64,000 bases of DNA from Agrostemma githago (taxonomy: Eukaryota > Streptophyta > Magnoliopsida > Caryophyllales > Caryophyllaceae), in the NCBI GenBank assembly GCA_958450325.1, contig OY288243.1, forward strand, positions 40,527,378 through 40,591,377, given 5' to 3'. The notes under the pieces are model-generated. The model was not told the DNA's origin, did no database searches, and saw only the letters and a program-made list of their open reading frames with translations. Shown here piece after piece: positions 1 through 14,124 of this stretch. Made by a program: the position numbers and the translations under genes. The stretch's first letter is position 1, and the number at the start of each line of letters is the position of its first letter.

Positions 1-1560
1 GTAATGACTTGTTCCAAGTCAATACACAGGCCACAGACCGGTCATCCTTATGAAACCCGGTATTGTTTCATCCCTCTGGTTATCAGACATGTGCCCCACG
101 ATGACCGCTGAGCTCGATATTCCAGAGACTCTGTCTTTATAAGACACCCAAATTCAGCCTACGTTTCATGTTGGGCGCTATCTTGGTAAAGTTTAAAAGG
201 CGATGCGATAGAAGACAGCTTCGAAAGTAGACTACGACACTCGGAGTCACTGCTCATGGGTGGCCATGATGCATCCTGCCGGTGCGATCAAATGCTAAGA
301 AGTAAATGGGCAGCCAACTCTTTATGAGTTTGTAGGTAGAGTAGTAGTCGTCCAGTTGCCATTGAGGTGCTCGGTTGTGTAAAGGTTCTCTTTCCCGAGA
401 CCAAGAGTATGGATTGGGTGTGTGCGCATACATAGACAAGGGCACTGATCAGCTCTCACTCTCTATATCGGATATCTTTGGGGGCGGAATACCTTCCGAC
501 CTTTGCCTTAGCAATGTATGGGACATGTTCGGTTTAGCGGGGCCTCTGAGTCCATGCACTTGCAGTCCTTCTTCTCCGTATGTCAGTCGACTAAACCGAG
601 TCAATTTAGGTGTTCGATCCTATTGAGCACTAGGGGTGAGATGTAAACCTCCTAGTATCGATATGATTGGCGGGATTGATGTGCCCATCCACACTTATGA
701 TGAGATGCAAGCCTTAAGTGTGCATGAGACATTAGTAGTCACGTCCCGTGCATTATGTGAAAGGAAACCATTGTTTTTAAAAGTAAATGACTACAGTTTT
801 CTAAATCACATTATGTTTCATTACTGTTCTATACTCTTATGACTAATGATGTGATTGAAATGCTTGATAATGGGAAGTGATGTTTTGTTATATGTCTTGC
901 CTGAACATTGACTATGATTGATATTATATTTCATATGATTTGTATTATGTATGTCTTACTCTATTTTCACATGACACTTCTATGAATCCATGATCCATGC
1001 TTTACTGTATTCTATTCACATGATACTCATATGATGTATGTATTACTTTATTTTATATAACCTACGTGTCTTATATATGTAAATTGATTCGCATGTTAAC
1101 TGAAATCACTTCATGTATATCTCACATTGTATACATGTCGATTTGTAATGTGACATGCCTGCTTATCTGTTAATTAGATGACCTAAACGTTATACTACAT
1201 TGATTATTCGGGGCCGTGTTAGAAGGACGGTTAGGTTACTCCCACTAAGTGGGACATGTATATTTAAATATGCATTCAGGTTGACGAACCCTAAAGACTG
1301 GACATGGGGGCATGCATGAGTACAAGAGATATAGCTTAGCAGATGAGAGTGTCATACTATAAATCTTGTAACAAAAATTTTGTGAGACTATTTTATTTAG
1401 AAATTTGTAATTCGGTTTTAGTTGTTGTAATTTAACAAACGGTTCATTTTCCGGTAAAAGACTCACTTGAGTCGACGGTTTTAAATTTTTACCACTTTTT
1501 ACGACAAAAATATTTTTCCGCCTTGTTAGTTATTGTCATTGGAAGAACCGGGTTGTTACA
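1..1560 (+). repeat. 5' LTR (3' portion) of the LARD element
   Basis: This is the last 1560 bp of the 5' LTR and aligns base for base with 8808-10367. It ends in GGTTGTTACA directly before the primer binding site. Short open frames inside it (for example 375-626 and 636-842) are kept in both LTR copies only because the copies are young; they match no retrotransposon protein and are not called as genes. Confidence 0.9.
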
Positions 1561-1562
1561 GT

Positions 1563-1574
1563 TGGTATCAGAGC
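1563..1574 (+). other. Primer binding site, initiator tRNA-Met
   Basis: TGGTATCAGAGC lies 2 bp after the LTR end. It is complementary to the 3' end of plant initiator tRNA-Met, the usual minus-strand primer for chromoviruses. This fixes the element as plus-strand and the LTR end at 1560. Confidence 0.9.
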
Positions 1575-4500
1575 GACCTTGAGATCGTGTGTAATTATGT
1601 GCGATGCATATTTACATCACCTATTGAGGAAACGCGCCTGGAGCTCATGACAAGTGTCTAGAGTGTCTAAAGTGTCTAAAACATGTAGAAAATTTAAGAT
1701 CACTAAATGAGAGATTCACTAGCATAACCCTAGGATCAAATAATATACTTGGGTAGAATGTCTAGATGGGTAGAACTACTAAGGATTACCGTACCGTCCG
1801 ATTTAGGTTTTGGCCCTTGCTTGTTTTTTTCATGCTATCTGCATAGTTGAATGTAGAGTGATTGCACTAACTTTTAGCCTGCTGGCTAGTTTTAGTTTAT
1901 TTGTGATCGACGCGATAACTAAGATAAAGGACTTGAAGCCATCAACATCTCAAGTCTGGTAGAACACCAATGCAAGCACTAATGGATGTATCTTCCCAAT
2001 CAACTATAGTAGCCAAATCAAGTTCGACCATGTTGATGTATCAAGTGAAGTTATGCAAACAAGATAACATACAAGAAGATCAAGTGCAAACGTACGTAAG
2101 ATAGTAGTCCTCGAGTCCTATTTAGGTGTCGACTTAGACTTGACTGAGACTCTACTTACCTATATAATATAACTTGTACATCGGAGATCATTTGTTAGCC
2201 TAAATTGTAGTCATGGAAATGAACCCTTCTTGCCCGTATTCATTTCACAGTAACACCTTTCACCACATCTAATTCATTTTTCTAGCTTATCATTATTTTC
2301 TACCTTTGCCCCCACTTTCTTCATCTAACCAAGCAACGATTTGAGTTCAATTCTGAACTATCTTCAATGCTTCCGTCGAAATTCTTAAACATCACATACA
2401 AAGCTTTCCTTCGCGTCTAATATCCAACCTTCACAAATCGAGGAAAACCTTTTACCCTTTTATTATTTTTCTGGTTAAACTGTGTATAAACCAAATTTTA
2501 CATTTGAACCGAGGCCATATCATTATGCATACAAAAAGTCATTCGAAGCTTAACCCTTGAACCATCATTGAACAACTTCTAATCTTTTCAAAAGAAGTTG
2601 AAACGTAACTAATTCATTCTCTTTGTTTCTAAACTCATTTTGAACTCTCCTTGAACCAATTCTTAGGTCTGGCTTCTCATCTTGATTCGGAAAAGAAGTC
2701 TTCTGTTTATTTCACCTTCGTATATTCTGGCTCAGCTCACCTTAGTTTAATGTCTTCCTATTTGATGGAACCTTTGTTATTTACCGTTCTAACTTATTTC
2801 CTTTTTATTTCTTCATCTTGCTTTCTCTTCTTTGAAATCACCATCAAACGGCATGTATCCTAACCTCATACATACCCATCGTCTTTTATCCATACTTTTG
2901 TACCATACCCTCTTTCCAAGCTTGTCATAATCTTCGACCATGGAGATAAACTTCAATACTCGTATTTATTAATCTTATCAACCTACTAGTTTTCACCTCT
3001 TGAATATTTATTCTTTCAATTAATTTCTTAAATATATTCCTACATCTTCAATGAACCATGGTTACTACTTATCAGAGTGCATAGTAGAAGCACAATGAAC
3101 CCTTAGCCCACTCACGAAGATGTAGTTATGCCCATGATTCTCAGTAGTGTAATGTACTTAAAGTATCCAATATTCTTTCAAACCAACCACAATTGGATCA
3201 CCCAATCTCTACCTTTTAGTCAGCCTGTATTTATTGGACTTAGGAACCTATTGATTTTGGAATGACGAGAGGTGGCAAAAGATGAGAACCAACAAATGTT
3301 GTTGAGGGTTGAATTTAGGTTGAACAATTTTGAGGATAGTAAAGAATAACGGAGGATTGGAAGATTTAAAATTGTAAGCTAAGAAAAAAAAAGAATGACA
3401 TTTATGGAAATCTAATTCATACATAGTGACTACTTGATGAGAAATTAAGTCATACAGATTTTTGTGGAATTTAGAACCCTTGTATTTTCAATGTTTTTGC
3501 GGATTATGTTAGCCAACGGACGAGTTTTGTAGATGAGTAACTATTACTAATAACAAGAGAGTATTGATCTTTATGAAAAGATATCAGGGAAAGGAACTAG
3601 TAAAGAGTACTAAGGGATAGAATTTAACAATGGATGTGGTAATTATTTTGAGAACTAAGAGAATTTTATGAAAATTTTGAAGAATGAAACTTGTAATCCA
3701 ATGATAAGATGCATAGTTCCGACTGAACGGATTTATGGAACTCTTTGGTAAATCATGAATAGCTTTAGAATTGGTAAATCGAGGTCAATAGCCAATGATT
3801 GTATAGAGAACCTGATTATCTGAGGACTTGTAATTTGAGTGGGGTAGACTTCCAATGAATTTGTTAATTATAATTTTTAAATTCGAGGATAAAAATGAAA
3901 CCTCATAAAAATTATTGGGATTGTTTAAATCAAAATTAGATGTAAGGTTGTGTAACCTTTAGAAAAAAATCCTTGATGAATGGAAACACCTATGGATCCT
4001 ACCTTATTGGTTATCAGGGAATTAACTGGAAGAATTAAGTTAATCAGTATAATTGAGCAAATAAAGGACATTATTATATACTATTGGAGATGTATACCTA
4101 TGCGAGATATACTCAAATGAAATACTTGAGGAATAATATGCCGAGAGTTTAAGGAACTAAACTTCTAAATATAAAGGTTAGAGAACAACTGGAGGAACAA
4201 AAAAAAATGTTTTTGAGGATTAACTAGGAAGGAATGTAGAATGATGAAATTATGAAGAATAGACACATGAGTGACCCAATCTAAGCTGGTTCTTGATTGA
4301 TGGTGTGTTGTTTCCATTATCAGTTAAATCACTCCATATCAATTTTCGTAAGGAATACTTTCCAGCTACTCCTTAAACAATGCCTTTCATGGATCAGTGA
4401 TGTTCCCATTATGATCCTATATGTTCCTATTCTATTTGTTATCTAGAGTCATGTTAACACTTCTTAGCCTGACTTCGTACCACAACAGAACCTATGCAAA

Positions 4501-6265
4501 TCTTCAACCCTGACCTTTTGGTCTTGAATTCTACTTTGCCTATTATCTGAAACCTCATATGTTAATTGAAAACTCACTGATACTTCTATTCTTCTCATTG
4601 AAGAGTACATCAATAACGTATCTATCTCGATCCTTATCTTGCTCATCCCTTAACTTTGCTAGAAATTGTCTGATATAAACTCAAATTAACTTCTCGTTCC
4701 TTCTATCGGACGAGAAACCCTTGGTTAGTTGGAACAATGTTCTATTGAGAGTCACCTCCCTTACCTCTTTTATGCAACGAACCAAATGGTAATTTTTGGT
4801 TTAACTTACCACTTCTTTTCATATACGTTCTTTGTGAAACCTAATCCCACTTCTTTGATCAACCGTACCAACATACTTTCATTGAACTTTTCTATGCATC
4901 TCCGATCGAGTTAACCCAACCAACTAGAATATTGTTATTAACCTTTGACCAGACGATTTAGTACTTAGACGAGTAGAGGTAACGTTGGAACTGCTGGGAG
5001 CAAGAGCACGACTTCACCAGGATCGTATAGAAGAAAGACTCTTAATATAATGAGCCTATTCAAAGTTGATCCAGAAGAAAATCACCAAGAAGCATAGACT
5101 TCAGAAACCTGATCAGGGACGATATCATCAAAGAAGCTAAGACCTATTAGATCAATGTGCGAACCTTGGACTGAAGCGTTGCTAACCTAGTTTTTGTTTT
5201 TTTTCCCTGACCACTTGCCGACCTTAGAATACTCTTAGGACTTGGAACCTTAAGTCATGTTATCAGTGTGTGTCTTACGTGTAATCCTCTTTAAGCGATA
5301 ACCTATTGTGAGACATAGCCTATAATTTTCCTGTCAAAATCTTAACTATCCTGTTATAACAAAGTTAGAACACCTTTGAGGTCGAGAGATATTCGAGATG
5401 TCATTACCTTATATTTGTGGAATTAGGTGTTCGAAAGAAGTATGAGAACGATCAATAATCAAATTATTTGAGGATTTCCTTTATTGACTTCAAAAGCTTT
5501 TTCGGAAAATAGATTGTGAACAAGCCTTAGCAGATCTCTAGAAGTTTCAGGATTGGCTGAGCTGATTTATAACCTATAATTTTGGGAATCCCTAGGAAAA
5601 CTATATATTTTGGTGACTTATTTATATTTTGGATGATGGATGATAATATTACAACCCCAAAATATTGTAATGATGACGGACACTTCAAAACCCACGGACT
5701 CTCAATTTGAAATTTTGGAATAACCTTCTAATCGAGGAATCAAGAAACAAGGGAACAATTGAAAATTTTAGAAACCTAAGAGAAATCAATACAAGAGTTT
5801 TGGATAAACCCCAAGAGCTTATCACTGAAAGAACCACGCAACCCTAGGAGATCAACCTTTCGATGATAAATATTGAGAGTGCCATGAGAACCATGAATGT
5901 TGATACGATTGATAATGGAGGATATACGAGTGAAAGTCTAGTTAAACCTAAAGATCAAAACTATTAAACGTTTTGAAATTTTATGGAAATTAGGACAACC
6001 TTTTTTTTAATGGATTTATACCTTAAGCCAAACCAGCATTTCTCAAAAATAAAATAAAAATGTTATATCGTTTTTAAGGCATTTAGATATTTTCTGGTTT
6101 TGGAGTTAGAGCCGATAGTGAACCAAATCTCGAAATGACCCGAGATTGTTCTACTTTTGAGAACTTGAGAATACCCTATGGATATATAAGAACCACCAAA
6201 AAAAATTAAAGGAAAACCTTAGTCTAACCTTAGGAAATATATACCGTACCAACCTAGTAGTTGTT
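1575..6265 (+). other. Non-coding interior of the LARD element
   Basis: These 4.7 kb hold no open frame longer than about 70 codons on either strand and no gag, protease, RT, RNase H or integrase motif that I can recognise. The stretch is AT-rich with many short A and T runs. With LTRs only about 1 percent apart, decay since insertion cannot explain the missing genes, so the loss came before the last transposition. Confidence 0.75.
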
Positions 6266-6301
6266 AATTTCGAGGACGAAATTTTCTTAAGGGGGATAGT
6301 C
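6266..6301 (+). other. Polypurine tract region of the LARD element
   Basis: The sequence TTTCGAGGACGAAAT followed by AAGGGGGATAG ends 2 bp before the 3' LTR. This combination is characteristic of Tekay/Del chromoviruses just upstream of the 3' LTR and supports the lineage call for an element that has no protein to classify. Confidence 0.8.
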
Positions 6302-9300
6302 TGTAACACCCCGAGCTTTTGACCATTTTATTTATTTATTATAACTATTAATATTAATAAATCGAGTCTCGACAAACTATTTTATATAGTAATATTCAAT
6401 TCTTGTGCCTTTGGAACCTTTCTATTTCACTTCAGTGTTTCCAAAACTGAAATTTCCATCGTTATCGCAATTATGCGAGATTTCGTAAAACGGTTCCTAT
6501 TTTATCATACGGACTCCGATTGAGGCGTTTCAAAATCCTAACTTTATTAATTTTCCAAGATCTACACAATGGTGAATTTCAAAGTTACAATTTATAAGTT
6601 CATCATAAAAATATTGTACTGGACAGCTCCTTTACAACGAAAATCGTCACCCGACGAATCGTTTCTCGACATTCGATTTCTGTACTTCTTTCCTAACTAT
6701 GGTGTGACCAAATAAACTCAACAACATCACCCTAAGACATGCCATACCGTCACTTTGAATTCGAAGCCTCAAAATATGCTTTTCTAATCAAAAACACCAA
6801 ATAGGGTATGTACCTCTTCAAGTATGCTTAGCTACTTTTGGTAATTGTCAAGTTCTTGTCCACCCTTTGCTCCCCCATCAAATGGACGACTTGTGTGCTT
6901 ATAACCAGCCATTTTCTCTTCATTTAATCATCCATTCACTCACTTAAACACTCCTTCAAAGATCCATCTAAAAACCAAAGAAAATCATACGAGTTTTTCT
7001 AAGTTCTAATGTGTTTACACCACCATATCTCAAGAGCACATACTCTTTCTTTTCCTTACCTTATACTCTTTATTTTTAAGCCTTATTCCTATCATATTTA
7101 CTAACTTACTTTGTTTGTGTGTCCTTCTAACTTATTCATGAAGAGGAGCAAGAGGAAGGGGGCTTCGATCTTTGTATATTTGATTTCATAGTTGATCCGG
7201 AAAATTGCTAATAGGTAACCTAACTTTTCTTCGCCCTCAAAATCTCGTAGTATAGTGTTTAGACTCTAACTAACATCTAACATCATGTTTAGGAGTAAAT
7301 CATTAGATCACCAAGTTTAAAGCTAACTATTTGTTGATTTATCACTTAACAATACATGCTGTAAAATGGATTCTGTGATGTATGATGTATGTTCACGATT
7401 TGTATGTGTAAAATATGTTTCGAATTAGCCTTAGGTTCCTTCATGAAAGTTGTAGATCTGAATGTCCAGAACATGTTAAAAATATGAAAAGTAAGTTATT
7501 ATGAAAATATATATTTAGTAATGATTTATTTCGTAAACTGGTACTGAATGATTTTATGTACTGTCTGAGAAAATAGTGTGTTTCGTGATGTTAAACGTTT
7601 CTTTTGGACTTGGAAATATTATGTTATGTTCCTGATGATGCCTAAAATGTGTATGTAAAATTTCATATAAATCCATCATATATATTTTCATTTATAAAAT
7701 TTGTACTAAAATGGGTCAGATCTGGAAAGAATATTTTATATAAGGACTTTTATAAAGTATTTTAATCTAAATTTCTGGGTATAAGTTATGTACAAGTATA
7801 GGTATTCAAAATAAAAGTTTGGTTCACTTTAATGATGTTTAAGTATTTTAAACGATTTAAAAGAAAGTATTGAAAACCGTACTGTTTTCTATTTTAAGTT
7901 GTTAAAAATAATAAACCTTATTATTTTTGAAAAATGACTTTATATCTGGAAACCTAACTTATAAAAGTATGTTGAGTATGAAAATCGAAATTTAAAAATA
8001 TTTCAAAAATGACTCATTTAGTATCCTTAATAATATTATCGGTTTCGTTATTACGTAAAGTTACTTTTGTAAAACTCTATGTTTTGAGAAATATGATACC
8101 TAATAAGGTTAAAAATGATTTTTATAATTATTATTGATATATTTGGTGTTTGAAATATTTTAATAAGTATAAATAGGCTTTAAGAGATAAGTATACTTGT
8201 ACAAATACGAAACCTTATAAAAATACTAAATACGTACACTTGAACAATAAATGTACTAAATACTTGTGCCCAAAAAGTATTAAGTACTGAAAGACGAATA
8301 ACCATAAAATACTAATTTAAACAATGCTTAAATATGCAAAACAACACTTAAACTTTATAATGAGCACTTAAGGACTAATTAGTGATTAAGTCAAAACTAA
8401 GGGTTGACTAGTCCATCTTGGTCAAACTTTGGCTTTTTATGTCAACATAGACCAAGTCAAGATAAAGGAACCCATCTTAAATAATGTACTTAGAAATAAT
8501 TGAATCTTTAATCAAATCTCAACTAATGAACGCTTCAAATAATATATCTCAAATAAAATGTTCCAAATCTCTTACATCAGTATACTAAAACTATCAGTAA
8601 AGATAAATTTTACGACGATTGATAATGTTTTTTAATCTTAAAATCGACATACTTAAATTCCATAGGAACTATCGTACTTCTAGTCGGTGTGTTACCTAAG
8701 CCGGTGATCAGACACGTTTTCACGAACGATGTTATCAACACCAATCATGGTGAAAATGAACATGTGCCCTGGCAGTACCCTCTGAGTCGTCTTCACCATT
8801 CCATGTTGTAATGACTTGTTCCAAGTCAATACACAGGCCACAGACCGGTCATCCTTATGGAACCCGGTATTGTTTCATCCCTCTGGTTATCAGACATGTG
8901 CCCCACGATGACCGCTGAGCTCGATATTCCAGAGACTCTGTCTTTACAAGACACCCAAATTCAGCCTACGTTTTATGTTGGGCGCTATCTTGGTAAAGTT
9001 TAAAAGGCGATGCGATAGAAGACAGCTTCGAAAGTAGACTACGACACTCGGAGTCACTGCTCATGGGAGGCCATGATGCATCCTGCCGGTGCGAGAAAAT
9101 GCTAAGAAGTAAATGGGCAGCCAACTCTTTATGAGTTTGTAGGTAGAGTAGTAGTCGTCCAGTTGCCATTGAGGTGCTCGGTTGTGTAAAGGTTCTCTTT
9201 CCCGAGACCAAGAGTATGGATTGGGTGTGTGCGCATACATAGACAAGGGCACTGATCAGCTCTCACTCTCTATATCGGATATCTTTGGGGGCGGAATACC

Positions 9301-10367
9301 TTTCGACCTTTGCCTTAGCAATGTATGGGACATGTTCGGTTTAGCGGGGCCTCTGAGTCCATGCACTTACAGTCCCTCTTCTCCGTATGTCAGTCGACTA
9401 AACCGAGTCAATTTAGGTGTTCGATCCTATTGAGCACTAGGGGTGAGATGTAAACCTCCTAGTATCGATATGATTGGCGGTATTGATGTGCCCATCCACA
9501 CTTATGATGAGATGCAAGCCTTAAGTGTGCATGAGACATTAGTAGTCACGTCCCGTGCATTATTTGAAAGGAAACCATTGTTTTTAAAAGTAAATGACTA
9601 CAGTTTTCTAAATCACATTATGTTTCATTACTGTTCTATACTCTTATGACTAATGATGTGATTGAAATGCTTGATAATGGGAAGTGATGTTTTGTTATAT
9701 GTCTTGCCTGAACATTGACTATGATTGATATTATATTTCATATGATTTGTATTATGTATGTCTTACTCTATTTTCACATGACACTTCTATGAATCCATGA
9801 TCCATGCTTTACTGTATTCTATTCACATGATACTCATATGATGTATGTATTACTTTATTTTATATAACCTACGTGTCTTATATATGTAAATTGATTCGCA
9901 TGTTAACTGAAATCACTTCATGTGTATCTCACATTGTATACATGTCGATTTGTAATGTGACATGCCTGCTTATCTGTTAATTAGATGACCTAAACGTTAT
10001 ACTACATTGATTATTCGGGGCCGTGTTAGAAGGACGGTTAGGTTACTCCCACTAAGTGGGACATGTATATTTAAATATGCATTCAGGTTGACGAACCCTA
10101 AAGACTGGACATGGGGGCACGCATGAGTACAAGAGATACAGCTTAGCAGATGAGAGTGTCATACTATAAATCTTGTAACAAAAATTTTGTGAGACTATTT
10201 TATTTAGAAATTTGTAATTCGGTTTTAGTTGTTGTATTTTAACAAACGGTTCATTTTCCGGTAAAAGACTCACTTGAGTCGACGGTTTTAAATTTTTACC
10301 ACTTTTTACGACAAAACTATTTTTCCGCCTTGTTAGTTATTGTCATTGGAAGAACCGGGTTGTTACA
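6302..10367 (+). repeat. 3' LTR of the LARD element, 4066 bp
   Basis: A full LTR begins TGTAACACCC and ends GGTTGTTACA with TG...CA termini. At 4066 bp it is long even for the Tekay clade. Its last 1560 bp match window positions 1-1560. Confidence 0.9.
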
Positions 10368-10700
10368 GCAAAACTCATCAAATCCCCGAGAACAGAACTC
10401 GTTAAAATCCCCGAGAGCAGAACTCGTTAAAATCCCATCCCAATTCTTCTCCTTCAAACTAGTTACCAACCCCAAACACGGGAACTCAACTTGCGGTCGA
10501 CATAGAACATGCCCAAATAGTGCACACCACCTCTGGGGGCTATCCCGGAGAACGCTCACAGTCACAGGATCAATATCCTAACCATTCTAGCCCTTTGATC
10601 AAGACATCACTGGGAATGCACCTAGCCTACACCATCACTATGGCTAGTTACACACAAAGCCCTAATAAACTAGGCACCATAATCCACTGAACAACGGCTT

Positions 10701-10760
10701 GGTTTGATTTCACCACATGTGAATACGTAGGCAGCCTTTCAACAGAGGCACAACCACCCA
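10701..10760 (+). other. Conserved Tat post-pol block
   Basis: GGTTTGATT, then ATACGTAGGCAGCC and CACAACCAC, match in order the block that follows pol in O1 (36735-36798) and O2 (50743-50806) read on their minus strand. It marks the zone between the pol stop and the antisense gene. It is the best conserved non-coding piece of this old copy. Confidence 0.7.
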
Positions 10761-11797
10761 CATTGATACACATTAAAAAAGCACCATCATTCCGGTCACG
10801 ACACTGTCATGTTCTCGACAGTTAGCTTTGTCATTCTGGGGGCTTCTCCTAGGCAGAAGTTCTCCATCTATTCACATAATCCAAATAATTTCAAAAAACT
10901 AGCCACCTTTCTACAGTGTGTCCTAGCACTCGGCTCACTCGATGACAATAATCTATCAGGACTCGAGGCAACGCCCACTTTGGAAATGTACCCTAAAATC
11001 ATAAAGGATTCAAAAGAGCACTAGTCTACAGCATTCCACTGCTAAGTCCTGCAAAAATAGTCTCATTACAGACTACTGCAATTCCCCTATAACGCATCCT
11101 TCTCATTTCGATGTACGACCGTGTTGCTACTCGCCTAGGCTACGGAATAGCGCAATTTAAGAGTCTTGTTAGGTGTCCCACCCCCTACCGAGTCACGGTC
11201 CAACCCCTCGAGAGTCCAGTCATGTCTGTAAACTCGTCCGGTCGCGTCCAGAGTCGAGTTTGTCAGTAGACCTCTCTTCAAATTCTAACTTCAAAATTTG
11301 CAAAACTTTGCCATTTGAAAAAAAATCTTTTCGACAAGGACAAATTTCAGTCTATTTAAACTGCAAATTTCTTCTCCACCTCTTTCAATTTTGGAAACCC
11401 ATTTCCTAGCACGTGAGTTGCTTTCAGGACTTCGATTTCAAAATGCAGCAAAAATCAGTTTTACTCCCCAGCGTGAGTCATATTTGTTTCGCCTACGTGT
11501 TGCATGCAAAATTTTATGTAACTTATACAGGTACAAATCACGGCAGCGCAATTCACATAATTCCCCAGCGGCATTTAACAGGATGAGCCCATATACAGGC
11601 GCACCTAAGTCTTATACGACAAGTCCAATTCCCCACGGAGTTATCATCATCAGTTCAGGTACATTTCTAATCCATGGCCGGCGGGCCCTTCACGCAGGTC
11701 TAATGGACTTTAAACAACCCGACCGGAAGTCTGCCAGGTCTTAATCTTTGATTGGCCTGGTAGCTACTCTGACTTTCGCCCTGTCCAAGCCTCAGTC

Positions 11798-11810
11798 AGA
11801 GTGGGGGCTC
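11798..11810 (+). other. Polypurine tract of element D
   Basis: AGAGTGGGGGCTC directly abuts the LTR start TGTAGACACC. The same tract, reverse-complemented, abuts the 3' LTRs at 35394 and 48014. Confidence 0.8.
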
Positions 11811-14074
11811 TGTAGACACCCACATTTTGACCGCCAGGTGTCTATAGCAGTTTCCGACAAACACCCGATGATGATCGGACGCAAACGTGCTTTAACATAC
11901 TCGGAAATGGGCTCGAAATCATGGATATTTGGCTTGGGCTTTTTACGGGGTACAAATCTCATAAAACCAACCTCAAAACCAGGCCCAGTGGGTCGTTTCG
12001 AGTCAAATAAGACTAATTTGGGTCGAATCCGACACTAGGGGCAAAACCGTCTTTTAGCGACCGAGTCAAACCCGGTCAAAGATATTTTCTCGAGACGCGT
12101 GAGTCAGCCGAGTCACCTCACGTGGCTGATTCAAGCTCAAACTCCACAAAAAATCAGCTACGACAAATATTTTACAATTCCGTTTAAGGTAGAATTTGAT
12201 CTCGAGTAGGAATTCTATCCGAACACCGAATCAAACACTCGACCGAGCATCAAATACTCGGCCGAGCAGCCTCTTTTTCAGCCAATTTCGTGGCTTCTTT
12301 GCCAAGGAAAGAGAATTCTCGTTCCTCTCGACTTCTTACGTTTCCTATCCAAACCGGTATTTCTTGTTGTCTAAGCAAGAGTACTTCTCCTAACCTTTTC
12401 TCCTATAAATAGGACCCTCACATACACAATTACATCAACCAATATGATAGACACAATTTTCATACACATTATTCACACACGATTTAATTCATACAATTCC
12501 CGACATTCTACATCCATACACAATTAATAAATCCGACACACTTAGCATCGAGAAACCGATAGTGTAACCCGAGACTACAAAAACCGGCCTATACCCGTCA
12601 CCCTTACACGCCCAAACCGAACCACCAACTCACCGAAGTTAACCCGACACTCCCGTGCCTTAGCCACATTCCGACGAGCCCCGATCCGAGTTAACAAAAA
12701 CATGTAGGTTGAGGGTGTAAACAAACCCGATTTCTCTTCTCTTCTCTCCTTCTCCTTTCTCTCGTTTTCTTCTTCTTTTCGTGTCGTATCGTCGTCGGTC
12801 AATTTTTTATTATGGGTCGTTCGTCGCATCTTTATTTCTAATATCGATATTACTAAAAACTATTTTCATATAACGAATATTCTTAAAAATATGATACCGA
12901 TTCTCTAATCGAATATCGTATTAAAAGAATTACATTAATCTCGTTGATGCCAAAAATCGTTACTTTTTTACAAAATACAACGATTTTAACGCGGAGAGAA
13001 CCGCCATTTTTTTTCGTTCAAATTCTTTTAAAAAACAATTTTATAAAACCTTTTCCAAAAGTCATTCCGAATATTCGATATCGATTTCATAATCGAATAT
13101 TGAATACGACGAACATCGAAAATATAAGTCGAGTATAAATTAATTCATATTTATACGCGATTTATCGGAATTAACGATTTTCGAAGAAGCCGATCCGAGA
13201 CAGCTACCCACGCGAGTCGCGCCCCCACCCGGGCGAGTCGCGCGGGGGCCTGTAAACCGCGACCCGTTTTTTTTCTCGTTTCTCTCTTTTTTTTTTTTTA
13301 CATCGTTTCTTACATAAAACAGCGGCTTTCTCGGCATATTTTCATATTTCGACAAATATTTTTCGACCTCGGTCTACACGTGTTTAATCCATCACGTATC
13401 ATAAAATCCTTTTTCATAATCATGCATATTATCATATATACGTCTTTTATTCACAAATTGATACTAACTCGTTTGTTCATCCTTTGTAGCAAAGTCATTT
13501 TTTTCCTCGTTTGTTTCATTGTACTAAAACGAACTTCGCATGCTAAAATACAACTTTGACGTTAATTTTCATGCATTAAATGACTTAGCAACTCATTCAA
13601 TTATTCACATGCATAGGGAAAATAATCTTTGCATATCATTTTCCCGTTCAACTAACACGCGTATTATAACATCAAACGATATCCTAGTAGAGGTCGCTAA
13701 TGTGCGGGCGGGGTTGGGTGTTCTTTGTGAACTTCCCAACACGTATCCTCACCCCTTACTCAGAACCTCGGTTTCCGGATGTCCGAAACCATTGGCAACG
13801 AGAGTCATTCAATACATGATATCCGATCAAGTCGGTATCGGTATCAAATGCTAAGGGACGAACCCAATAAACTCTGACATCGGAAATGAGCCGTATTTTG
13901 TACACGGCCCACTACGACATAGAGTGGGTTCGAACGGGCTCGAACTCCCACAAAGTTCGGTGGCGACTCCAACTTCGATTTAAATTTCAATTCGATCCAT
14001 TCTCATATGGAGATTCATTCGCCTCCTCAAACCCATGCGTGGCCGCGTCGGGGTGGACCTATGTCATATACACA
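11811..14074 (+). repeat. 3' LTR of Tat element D, 2264 bp
   Basis: It begins TGTAGACACCC and ends near ATGTCATATACACA, a decayed form of the ATGTCATGTCCACA end seen in the other copies on the opposite strand. Only remnants of the palindrome pairs are left (ACTCGACCGAGC at 12237 and ACTCGGCCGAGC at 12256, 19 bp apart). The flank CTTAG (14075-14079) is the candidate target duplication. Confidence 0.8.
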
Positions 14075-14124
14075 CTTAGTTGAGGTTTACGTGACTTTAT
14101 TGTAAAGTTGTTGTACAACTTCAC

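Larger units (their letters stand above)
1..10367 (+). mobile_element. LARD-type non-autonomous LTR retrotransposon, 5' end outside the window
   Basis: Two long terminal repeats flank a non-coding interior. Positions 1-1560 repeat at 8808-10367 with no net indel, and the complete right copy begins TGTAACACCC and ends GGTTGTTACA. A primer site matching initiator tRNA-Met follows the left LTR and a polypurine tract precedes the right LTR. These ends are typical of Tekay-type Ty3/gypsy chromoviruses. The interior has no gag or pol reading frame, so the element must borrow proteins. I count about 16 substitutions over 1560 bp between the LTRs (about 1 percent), which means a fairly recent insertion. 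It lies inside the 3' internal region of the Tat element that resumes at 10368; the 5' target duplication is outside the window, so the 3' candidate GCAAA cannot be tested. Confidence 0.85.
10368..14074 (+). mobile_element. 3' remnant of a plus-strand Tat-lineage Ty3/gypsy element (element D)
   Basis: From 11460 to 11810 the sequence is the reverse-strand counterpart of the 3' internal region of the intact Tat element at 48014-48370, including the phrases around CTCAGTCAGAGTGGGGGCTC. A 3' LTR follows at 11811-14074. The LARD element interrupts it on the left, so its gag-pol and 5' LTR lie outside the window or are lost. From 10368 to 10700 I see no reading frame of the expected pol end. It is clearly more diverged than the three other Tat copies here. 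Confidence 0.75.

Noticed and set aside
375..842. Two open frames in the LARD LTR repeated at 9182-9649
   Set aside because: They are conserved only because the LTR copies are young, and the translations have no recognisable domain.
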